From: Beroe forskalii
Lineage: Eukaryota > Ctenophora > Nuda > Beroida > Beroidae
Direction: 5' to 3'
Length of the DNA stretch: 64,000 nt
Assembly (NCBI GenBank): GCA_011033025.1
Contig: WFMF01000082.1
Location: 124,001-188,000, forward strand
This document shows, piece by piece, positions 47,625 to 59,000 of this stretch. Made by a program: the position numbers and the translations under genes. The notes beneath the pieces were generated by a model that saw only the letters and a program-made list of their open reading frames with translations, ran no database searches and was not told the DNA's origin. The number at the start of each line of letters is the position of its first letter. The first letter of the stretch is position 1.

Positions 47625-49515
47625 GGGTGCAGCACGAGGGATCTTACTTCATATATTACTGTAGGGGATTAGGGTGGGTTAGAGGGATCTTACTTCATAT
47701 ATCACTGTAGGGGATTAGGGTGGGTTAGAGGGGTCTTACTTCATATATCACTGTAGGGGATTAGGGTGGGTTAGAGGGGTCTTACTTCATATGTCACTGT
47801 AGGGGATTAGGGTGGGTTAGAGGGGTCTTACTTCATATATCACTGTAGGGGATTAGGGTGGGTTAGAGGGGTCTTACTTGATATATTACTGTAGGGGATT
47901 AGGGTGGGTTAGAGGGATCTTACTTCATGAATATCACTGTAGGAGAGGGGGAAGGTTTGGAGGGGTCTTACTTCATATATCACTGTAGAAGAAGGGGGTG
48001 GGTTAGAAGGGTCTTACTTCATATATCACTGTAGAAGAAGGGGGTGGGTTAGAAGGGTCTTACTTCATATATCACTGTAGGGGATTAGGGTGGGTTAGAG
48101 GGGTCTTACTTCATATATCACTGTAGGGGATTAGGGCGGGTTAGAGGGGTCTTACTTCATATATCACTGTAGAAGAAGGGGGTGGGTTAGAAGGGTATTA
48201 CTTCATATATTACTGTAGGGGATTAGGGTGGGTTAGAGGGGTCTTACTTCATATACTACTGTAGGGGATTAGGATGGGTTAGAAGGGTCTTACTTCATAT
48301 ATCACTGTAAGGGATTAGGGTAGATTAGAGGGGTCTTACTTCATATATCACTGTAGGAGAAGGGGATGGGTTAGAGGGGTCTTACTTCATATATAACTGT
48401 AGGAGAAGGGTATGGGTTAGAGGGGTCTTACTTCATATATCACTGTAGGGGATTAGGGCGGGTTAGAGGGATCTTACTTGATATATTACTGTAGGGGATT
48501 AGGGTGGGTTAGAGGGGTCTTACTTCATATATCACTGTAGGAGAAGGGGATGGGTTAGAGGGGTCTTACTTCATATATTTCTGTAGAAGGGGATGGGTTA
48601 GAGGGGTCTTATTTCATATATCACTGTAGGGGATTAGGGTGGGTTAGAGGGGTCTTACTTCATATATTACTGTAGGGGATTAGGGTGGGTTAGAGGGGTC
48701 TTATTTCATATATCACTGTAGGGGATTAGAGTGGGTTAGAGGGGTCTTACTTCATATATTACTGTAGGAGAAGGGGATGGGTTAGAGGGGTCTTACTTCA
48801 TATATTACTGTAGGGGATTAGGGTGGGTTAGAGGGGTCTTACTTCATATATCACTGTAGGGGATTAGGGTGGGTTAGAGGGATCTTACTTCATATATCAC
48901 TGTAGCGGATTAGGGTGGGTTAGAGGGGTCTTACTTCATATATTACTGTAGGGGATTAGGGTGCAGCACGAGGGGTCTTACTTCATATACCACTGTAGGG
49001 GATAAGGGTAGGTTAGAGGGGTCTTACTTCATAAATATCACTGTAGGGGATTAGGGTGGGTTAGATGAGTCTAACTTCATATATTACTGTAGGGGATTGG
49101 GGTGGGTTAGAGGGGTCTTACATCATATGTCACTGTAGGGGGATAGGGTGGGTTAGAGGGGTCTTACTTCATATATTACTGTAGGGGGATAGGGTGGGTT
49201 AGAGGGGTCTTACTTCATATATTACTGTAGGGGATTAGGGTGGGTTAGAGGGGTCTTACTTCATATACTACTGTAGAGGATTAGGGTGGGTTAGAGGGGT
49301 CTTACTTCATATATTACTGTAGGGGGATAGGGTGGGTTAGAGGGGTCTTACTTCATATATTACTGTAGGGGATTAGGGTGGGTTAGAGGGGACTTACTTC
49401 ATATATCACTGTAGGGGATTAGGGTGGGTTAGAGGGGTATTACTTCATATATTACTGTAGGGGATTAGGGTGGGTTAGAGGGGTCTTACTTCATATATTA
49501 CTGTAGGGGGATAGG
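47625..49515. repeat. 46-bp minisatellite, about 41 copies, with a G-quadruplex motif per unit
   Basis: The unit contains GGGGATTAGGGTGGGTTAGA followed by GGGGTCTTACTTCATATATC and ACTGTA. Each consensus unit has four G-runs (4, 3, 3, 4) with loops of 4, 1 and 5 bases, a canonical quadruplex pattern. On the minus strand each unit carries CCCCTACAG (acceptor-like) and, 11-12 bases on, GTAAGA (donor-like). The array begins within 15 bases of the ShKT start codon on its 5' side. Variants (GGAGAAGGGGATGG, GAAGAAGGGGGTGG) are interspersed, so the array evolved by unit exchange. Confidence 0.95.
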
Positions 49516-51297
49516 TTAGCAAAAAAGGGGGCGTGAAATTATTCTTTCTTTCTTTGGTATGTATGTATGTTTCAGAAATGGTGAGTTAGGCGGTGGTGGT
49601 GAGGTAGTATGCATGTATTTCTAAAATGATGAGGTATTCACTTCATCAAGCAAAATAGTTAATGTTGAATTTTGGAAAATGTGAACTTGAGCCCTGGATA
49701 GTAGATAAAGCTACGCATTAAATTGCAAATGGAACTGTTAATGCATTATACTACTATAACCAATGAAAGGCTTCAGTGTTTTGACTTAAGCATTGAGACG
49801 GGCGTGCAACAGTCTGCACATTGCAGTTGCACTACCGTCAAGTATTGCACAAGGATAGAGAGACACACCTAAAATCGGAAAGAAGTATAAACTGCTTCAG
49901 TCAACCCTGAGAAATTTACAAACTAGCCAAAGCTGAAGTGTGGTTGGAAGTGAAAATGATAAGAAGATGTGTCATTTGAAAATGATGAGATGGTGATGGG
50001 GTAGTGGTTATATTGTATGCTGTATGTACAAAATGGCTGATTTTCGATGAGCTCAATTCAGAATAACCCCTTATACCTAATCATTGATCTAACATCGAAA
50101 ATATTACTGTCGGGATATAGGGAAGGTGTACGAACTGCGAGTGAATATTATTCCAAATCTGTGAATAGGTATTTACATTCTGTTAGTTATTTACAGATTC
50201 CAGAATAGATACCTGTACAAGCTTCAGCATTTAAATTATTTTAAGGGAAATTATAGTTGTAAAGTGGTGTCAACTGTAAAGTGGTGTCAACTGTCAAGGC
50301 TTTACTGGTGTCAAAGAGAACTGGATCCAGGGTAATCAGTTCAATCTGGTATAAGTAAACTAAAAGAATATTCCAAAAGAGCTTAAGATGTAAAGGTGGC
50401 ATTTCAAGAAATAAAAGCTGGGTGGAGTTGAATATCACATCAATGATTTGGTATAAAACTAAAAATATTGCTCTGTAAAATTCAAAGTTGCCGCTATAAC
50501 CAGCGTTTGAGAATTAGGCAATTTCTCGCAACTATGCTTGCCTAGCTCAACGGGGAGCATTTATAGCCGGAGCAAACAATTGAGGGGTGGCGGTGGCGCG
50601 TGGCGGTGAGAGAAGAATAAATCGGAGAGAAAATTATTAAAGACAAAGGAAGTGCTGCGAGCCAATGAGCTTCGAGAACGGCGCATCACGTGACCGTGAC
50701 GAGTGTGACGCGATGATTTCAGGAACAATAGTTCAGTATTAGCAGTATTTAGTGCGCGACCGTAAAATCAGTGGAGTACGTTGCACAAGTTACAGTGAAT
50801 TGATAAAATATTCTTACGTGGTACCAGGTGGTTTTCTGTTACGCAAGAAATGTTTCAAAGTACATGATAATATCAATACTACCAATTAATTTCTATTGTT
50901 GACAAAAACAAATTGGGCAGTGGCCAGTGACTTATAATTTATATAACGATTTATATTTGCTTCATAAGAATTTATATTAGATCCGTACTGGTTCTTCAAT
51001 ACTGTAGCAGATCAGTAGATCAACAAAGGGACGAAATGGGTCGGCCGATGGCCACAATACACATCGCAGCTTGCAAAAGTATTAATGTTGGTTTTGATTG
51101 AAATCTCAATTTATTAAGGGCGTTACAGCTTTTATGGTTGTAAAAATAGGAAGATTCATAAACATAGTGGATAAATATACTGGAATAAATATCAACCCAT
51201 CAATAGATAGGATTCATATTTGTAAAGTTACCTCAACAACAAAGGTCTTTAGCTCATTAACAATCCAGCTCAACGTCCAGTAGAATCAGAATGGGTC
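49516..51297. other. Intergenic; GC-richer island near 50,560-50,780, nothing else recognised
   Basis: Short TATG repeats (49,558-49,570) follow the array. A CG-containing segment around 50,560-50,780 (with ATCACGTGACCGTGACGAG) stands out from AT-rich surroundings and could be a promoter or first exon, but I see no coding frame. The rest holds no gene I can support. Confidence 0.5.
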
Positions 51298-51650
51298 TCA
51301 CTTCAGATATCTGTTGACCCCATTGATGATGTATGTGTCAAGAATGAAGTTGCAATCGTCTGTTGATAAGCATTTCTGGTGCTCCAGACTCCAGAGGTCA
51401 TGTACAGATAACATCTGGTCGATCTTGTGACAATCTGAAAAAAAGGATCAAGATTTTATCATCAACTGTCAGTAACGAATACCACTATCTTTATTCTGTA
51501 TCATGGATTTGAATAGGGGTTGAAATCTCTTCAGAGAATAACAGAGAAAACGTTTACCTCTTTTACCTTGAAAAATAAGGACAGTCTTCATATCATCCGA
51601 ATTCCAAGCCAAACATGAAGCGTAGGTATCGCAAAATTCAGTGTAGGTAT
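51298..51650 (-). CDS. Last two exons of an unrecognised cysteine-containing protein
   Basis: Exon A (51,650-51,567) reads YTEFCDTYASCLAWNSDDMK and ends CAAG|GTAAAA. Exon B (51,434-51,298) follows a strong acceptor (CTTTTTTTCAG), reads CHKIDQMLSVHDLW ... KCLSTDDCNFILDTYI and ends at TGA. The junction is phase 1 and creates an aspartate codon. Together they give about 72 residues with five cysteines. The 5' part, including any signal peptide, is not identified; an acceptor-like GGGATAG precedes exon A. I do not know the family. The splice signals and sustained frame across the junction support a real gene between the ShKT gene and TBCK. Confidence 0.55.
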
Positions 51651-52484
51651 CTATCCCAGATAGAAACGTTTCATCCTATCATTAGTCATCCTATAAAGTT
51701 CACACATGAAGTAAAATAAACCATTCATTAGATATCATCATATTACAAATCTTATCCTTACGTGGCAATGAATATGTTGAAATTTTCTCTATTGCATGGT
51801 TTATCAACTATAATATTATGTTGAAGATAACTGCCCCACCCACAACTTAGAGGTTAGTTCTAGTTGGCTGACGAAAGACTGTCACGTGATTATAATTGCA
51901 CACGCCCTTTCAGAAGAAGACGAATAATCTAATAATAGATTTAGCTGAGAAACTTATTGTTCGTTGTGCGAAAAATTAAGAAGGAGTAGTACAAAACATT
52001 CATTTTTACAATTGGGTATAATCACATTTTGGAAATATAGGAAAGATTAATTTGTATCATGACATCAAACGTTGATAGGGTTTGAGATGGGTTATTGGGT
52101 ACAGGTTTACCCACCTTCTAGTATATCGATAGACATCAAAAGGAGAAATTTGGGTCAGTAAATGAAAATTAAACCTCATTAGGGTCTTGATCCTGCTGCA
52201 AAACTGTGAGAAAGTTACTATATATAGTAATTAAGTCCGTCTCTTCTTTTCCAATGCTTTCAAAATTAACCAGATAAGTAGATAATAGGCTGGGTCACAC
52301 AGGAATGAAAACTCTGGTTGGTCATCTCTATCGTTCCTCAATCACTCATAAAACTGTTGAAATTACCCCTTCGTTCATAATGAAAACTGATTGTAGAATT
52401 CTAATGATCTTGCAAACGATAATTTCAATCTTTACGTAATCACCGAATTATATTGACCAGTATAACATCAGTTTAAGCCGAGTT

Positions 52485-52850
52485 TGTCCCAAAGTCCAGT
52501 GATGTTCATGTATCATAAGATTTGAAGTACCTTCACATCAACTTCAGGTGATGTTCAAGTACCATCAGGTCTGAGGAACCTTAACTTCAAGTGACATTCA
52601 AGTAGCATCACGTCTGAGGCACGGTCACTTCAAGCGATTTAGGAGTGTTCATGTAGGATCAAGTAGCATCAGGTTTGTGGTACCTTCACTTCAAGTGTTG
52701 TTCAAGTAGCATCAAATCCCAGGAACCTTCACTTCAAGTGACATTCAAGTAGCATCAGGTCTGAGGCACGGTCACTTCAAGTGATGCTCATGTAGCATCA
52801 GGTCTAAGGTACCTTCACTTCAAGTGATATTCATGTAACATCAACTTATT
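52485..52850. repeat. About 47-bp minisatellite, 7-8 diverged copies
   Basis: Units of CTTCAAGTGATGTTCAAGTA plus GCATCAGGTCTGAGGTACCTT recur with many substitutions. It lies about 170 bp 5' of TBCK exon 1, so it may sit in or near the TBCK promoter. Confidence 0.8.
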
Positions 52851-53015
52851 GACCTTTATGCATTATCGACCACTTGAAATAATAAAGACTTTTGACCTGA
52901 AATAGAATGAGACCACCCCAATTAAGTTGTTTATGGAGCCATGCATCAAATTATTTGCTTCAATTATGTAACACAAGTTTTTATAGCAGGGTTCAAATGA
53001 AAATGAAGGCCTGTG

Positions 53016-56000
53016 ATGCCACCCCATGATCTAGAGGTGGGTGTTTTGGCGTAGTTCCTTCCATGTTGCACCTCATCCTCACAACTGTATCAGCAACAAT
53101 GGACTTCCCATCACCCACAACTCTATACGGGTCATCGGCCGGTTTGCCGACCTTGCTGGGCTAACTCACCCAAATATCTGCAGATACCTCGATATAATAA
53201 GGTAGGCATTTATTTCTTTTAAGATATCAACTATTGATCGATGCTTTAATGCTTACTCTTTATTTGACATGATTTTGACTATAAATACAAGAAAGGTATG
53301 TATACCCTTATCGTACAACAAACAACCCTAGGTATGTAGAGTGTTCAACACTAATCTTCATAACACCTTGCACAAATTAAAGTATTCTTTTTATTGGACT
53401 ATTCACTCGACTTGTATCTTCGTATGCAATTATCATCTGTTATCCTAGTGTTGCAATTAATCCCCAGAGGCAAGGGGGAGATGGTTGGTGTGGTGCAAGA
53501 ATACCACAAAGACACCCTCCTTTCCCTCATGTCTGGACCTTCCTTCGACCTCTCCTCCTCTACATCCATTCGCCAAGTCATGTACGATCTACTCAACGGT
53601 CTCCACTACCTCCACTTCAGAGGAATTGGTAAGTTCTTAAGTAGGTAGGAGTTCGGGAGATTCCTAGTGGGCATAGAGGACTGTGGGCATAGAGGACTGT
53701 GGGCAAACGCGACTGTGGGCATAGGGTACGGTTACCGTTAATTTCAGTCAATCATAAAAGTACACAAACATGTATCATGTTTCACAGACTTCCCTAAAGT
53801 TGATTAATGATAGTTTATATATCTTACATTCATTTTATGTGTAAATGAATAATGGACTCATCATGAAATGCATGAACTTATAAACTTCAAACTTGTTATA
53901 AATTTACTTTAAACCCCCAAGACATGACATGGTCTATTCGCTGCAACTTTGTACTGTGTTTTATAGATTACAATATGTTGATATTCTACAGTTAAACTAC
54001 ATATTGCCTCGAATCGTAGATCTAATATTTTGAGTTTTATTGCACCAATTTAATGATGATAATTATTGATAAAATGATAAGATAGTCAGCGTGGCCAAGG
54101 ACAAATATTACATTTTAATTCCTCAGTGAACAGATCGGTCGCTCTTCACAACGTAATGTTAGACAGTTGGAGTGGAACTGCAAAGCTCGCTAACTTTGGT
54201 TTCTACTACTTGGTCAACGGTGGAAAGGCCGTTGAGTTCTTTGTTGGGGACATGGCCCTTTCTGCTCCTGAGGTATTTCCTAGCAGTTACTCTGCAGCAA
54301 TAGTTACTTTGCGTGCGGGGGGTCGAAATAAGCGTTCATGGGTCGGGGGATAGCTTTCAAGCTTTCATGAGGTGGCTGCCAAATCATTTTTACCTAGAAT
54401 TTTGGTGATATTGCTATTGATATGATCCAATAGCTGTACACTGTACAGTAATGACTGATCAATAAAACAATTGATGCTCTTTTATAATCCAAGAAACACA
54501 GCAATGATATTAATTTGTCTACATGTTTCGGTCCATCTCCGTTTTCAGGACAATTAACATCTCATATATCATTAATAAGCCTTCTGGCTTCCTACCTCAA
54601 ATTTGATTGTATAAAGTAGTGTTGTAAAGTTTAAAACTGTACAGTAATGTTCACTTCACAGTTCCAATAATTGTAATATACTTGTATACTCTGATACTGT
54701 AGTAGCATTGTCCTACCAGCCAAAACATTGATTATATCTCATATAATTTAACACACTAGCCAGACTATCTTTGGAGTGAAGTCTTATTAACTGTAGGTAT
54801 CTATAGTATACATTCAATACATGATTAGTTAGGTATCTACTATACATTGAATTCACGATTAGGTAGGTATCTACTATACATTCAATACACGATTGCCGAT
54901 CAGTGATTGGTACTCTACCCCCACTCAAATCATCATATAACAATGTGTTATTGTTATCCAACAGGTGTTAGTGGGGAGTGTAAGTCCTACCAAGTGTGAC
55001 ATCTGGTCCCTGTCTCTCATACTCCTTTCCCTAGGTGTTAGTCGGGAGTGTAAGTCCAACTAAGTGTGACATCTGGTCGCTAGCTCTCATCCTCCTTTCC
55101 CTAGGTGTTAGTCGGGAGTGTAAGTCCTACCAAGTGTGACATCTGGTCGCTAGCTCTCATCCTCCTTTCCCTAGGTGTTAGTGGGGAGTGTAAGTCCAAC
55201 TAAGTGTGACATCTGGTCGCTAGCTCTCATCCTCCTTTCCCTAGGTGTTAGTCGGGGAGTGTAAGTCCTACCATGTGACATCTGGTGCTAGCTCTCATCC
55301 TCCTTTAGGTGTTAGTCGGGAGTGTAAGTCCTACTAAGTGTGACATCTGGTCCCTAGCTCTCATCCTCCTTTCCCTAGGTGTTAGTGGGGAGTGTAAGTC
55401 CAACTAAGTGTGACATCTGGTCGCTAGCTCTCATCCTCCTTTAGGTGTTAGTCGGGAGTGTAAGTCCTACTAAGTGTGACATCTGGTCCCTAGCTCTCAT
55501 CCTCCTTTCCCTAGGTGTTAGTCGGGAGTGTAAGTCCAACTAAGTGTGACATCTGGTCGCTAGCTCTCATCCTCCTTTAGGTGTTAGTCGGGAGTGTAAG
55601 TCCTACTAAGTGTGACATCTGGTCCCTAGCTCTCATCCTCCTTTAGGTACGGGGAGTGTAAGTCCTACTAAGTGTGACATCTGGTCCCTAGCTCTCATCC
55701 TCCTTTAGGTGTTAGTCGGGAGTGTAAGTCCTACCAAGTGTGACATCTGGTCCCTAGCTCTCATCCTCCTTTCCCTAGGTGTTAGTTGGGAGTGTAAGTC
55801 CTACCAAGTGTGACATCTGGTCGCTAGCTCTCATCCTCCTTTCCACAGGTGTTAGTCGGGAGTGTAAGTCCTACTAAGTGTGACATCTGGTCCCTAGCTC
55901 TCATCCTCCTTTCCCTTCTGAAGGGCAGCCCTCTGTCAGCTGATACCTCCTTCTCCGGCCTTCTAAAAACCCTGTTCTCTGGTAAACTCACTCTGGCCCA

Positions 56001-59000
56001 GAAGTGTGAGCAGCTTAACATCGACATACTCCCAGAGTTCGAGGAAGTTAGTGACTCTTTACAACTATTTACTTGATTTACTGATTGACTGATTTGACTA
56101 GTCCAAACTATGATTCATGTCACCTATTTTACGGCACTGTTCTATAAATTTACTGTGCGATGATTCTTGAAGAGATTATTTGAAATATTATTTTCGACGA
56201 TCGAAAATACTGTTTTATTTAATCTTACATTAGTACATTAGATCAGTTTATAGTTCATTCCTTAAAAAAGTTAAATTGATTCGATTAAACAATTTCAATC
56301 CATTGGGTTTTTATAAGATTTTAGTTTTTAGGTAAGAGCCTGGTGATAAAACCGACCGCCCGTGCCACAGCAGAAGAATTGCTTAATCTCGACGTTTTCA
56401 AAGGTAAAATTGTTGATCGTTGTTTTAATGAATCTTTGTTACAGATAAAATGATATTAAACTTTGATTCTATATCAGTATATATCAGTATATCTGAGTAT
56501 CTGCTTAACGTTCATTGCCTCACTGACCGAATTGATTACGGTTAGGTGAGGAGTCCCTCACTCCCTTCTCTGTCATGAGATCTCACCTCATCTCCACCCC
56601 TGACTCTCTATTCATCAGATGGTGAGGTACGTGTAGGTGAGGAGTCCCTCACTCCCTTCTCTGTCAAGAGATCTCACCTCATCTCCACCCCTGACTCTCT
56701 ATTCATCAGATTGTGAGGTACGTGTAGGTGAGAGTCCCTCACTCCCTTCTCTGTCATGAGATCTCACCTCATCTCCACCCCTGACTCTCTATTCATCAGA
56801 TTGTGAGGTACGTGTAGGTGAGAGTCCCTCACTCCCTTCTCTGTCATGAGATCTCACCTCATCTCCACCCTGACTCTCTATTCATCAGATTGTGAGGTAC
56901 GTGTAGGTGAGGAGTCCCTCACTCCCTTCTCTGTCATGAGATCTCACCTCATCTCCACCCCCTGACTCTCTATTCATCAGATTGTGAGGTACGTGTAGGT
57001 GAGGAGTCCCTCACTCCCTTCTCTGTCATGAGATCTCACCTCATCTCCACCCCTGACTCTCTATTCATCAGACCCTTCTCTGTCATGAGATCTCACCTCA
57101 TCTCCACCCCTGACTCTCTATTCATCAGATTGTGAGGTACGTGTAGGTGAGGAGTCCCTCACTCCCTTCTCTGTCATGAGATCTCACCTCATCTCCACCC
57201 CTGACTCTCTATTCATCAGATTGTGAGGTACGTGTAGGTGAGGAGTCCCTCACTCCCTTCTCAGTCATGAGATCTCACCTCATCTCCACCCCTGACTCTC
57301 TATTCATCAGATTGTGAGGTACGTGTAGGTGAGGAGTCCCTCACTCCCTTCTCTGTCATGAGATCTCACCTCATCTCCACCCCTGACTCTCCATTCATCA
57401 GATTGTGAGGTACGTGTAGGTGAGGAGTCCCTCACTCCCTTCTCTGTCATGAGATCTCACCTCATCTCCACCCCTGACTCTCTATTCATCAGATTGTGAG
57501 GTACGTGTAGGTGAGGAGTCCCTCACTCCCTTCTCTGTCATGAGATCTCACCTCATCTCCACCCCTGACTCTCTATTCATCAGATTGTGAGGTACGTGTA
57601 GGTTAGGAGTCCCTCACTCCCTTCTCTGTCATGAGATCTCACCTCATCTCCACCCCTGACTCTCTATTCATCAGATTGTGAGGTACGTGTAGGTGAGGAG
57701 TCCCTCACTCCCTTCTCTGTCATGAGATCTCACCTCATCTCCACCCCTGACTCCCTTGATGCCCGCGAACTTGAGGACCCTCTTTCGCACGCCTGTTCGT
57801 TGGAAGAGTTGTACGAATTGTGGAAAATGGCTGGTGGGGATGTTATGTCGGAACTTGAAAAGTGAGTGAGCACCAGCATACTAACTACTAACCACTAAAG
57901 TTAGTCTTGAGTAGCGGAACTTAGTAACCCTGTGCTATTTCTAAAGTATTTTATTTTTAGAAAGTTCTAGAAAGGAAATCTGGTATTTGAGTCTATTTCT
58001 GTATTTAGGTAATTCTACCAAAATACTTAGCATCTTCGACCCACACTGGAAATAAATTCCAGTCAAATTATTTGCCACTTTAACAAAGGATCAAGCCACG
58101 AAATCATTAACTTGTTTCCCTTACAGTCTAAATCTCGGCTGTATAATCACATTCGTCGCAATAGCTACAATAACACTTATCAGTGTATTATTGTTTGAAA
58201 TCTATTGTTTCTTTCCACAGTCCTCATTCCAACTCCCCCAGGTTCGGGTTGGTGCGCGGCTCTATTCCCATCTGTGACATGCCCCTGGTAACACTACCCT
58301 CGGGGGAGGTGGTAAAGGAGCACCATGACAACGTACTAGGACACAGACAAACTGTCTACCCTCTCTCACCTGCACTCATTGTCAAGCGACTAGCTCACGT
58401 CGAGCCAGAGGTAATAATGAGCTACCTTCCAAAACACAAGGAAATAATATCTTGTGTGCTGGCGGTATATCGTCTGTTTCGTTTATTATGGCATATTTGA
58501 GAGTGCTGTAGCAGGGACATGCTTTTAGTTTTGATGTCGACTGATATCGTCCTGATGGAGCTAATAGATGAACATTTGATGCTCAAAAGTTCATTTCATG
58601 AATTTCAAAATGGTCTGGTAGTTGTGAAGATTTTAATTTTAGGTAGGAAAAAAGAGGCTCTCAGTGAGGTTATTTTACCATGTTCCCTGATAGCAGTAAG
58701 ACGACCCTGGTTACACATTTTGTTCGTCCCCAATGAAAACCTAGACCACATTTTGACTCTTAGGAATATGTTGAACAAACTTGAGGCCCATAGGTTATTT
58801 TCAAACCTATGGAAGGGCAAAAAAACTCTCATTAAGTCAAATCATTCGAAGAGAGTGAGAACAGTGCGTCAAAAAAAGCAGCTCACTATTTTGGCTGCAG
58901 AATGCAGAAAACTCGCGATTTTCACTTGAATGTTGGAGAATATTTCGTGCTAACCATCACCAAAATCACTAGATATGCAAAAGTTCTTAAAAAGTCAACT

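Noticed and set aside
47625..49515. Interstitial telomere sequence
   Set aside because: The TTAGGG-like words occur within a 46-bp unit with unrelated sequence; there is no run of pure TTAGGG.
54965..57752. TBCK arrays as tandemly repeated protein domains
   Set aside because: Unit lengths of 70 and 91 bp are not multiples of three, and read-through of array units meets stops, so the arrays are intronic except for their last unit.
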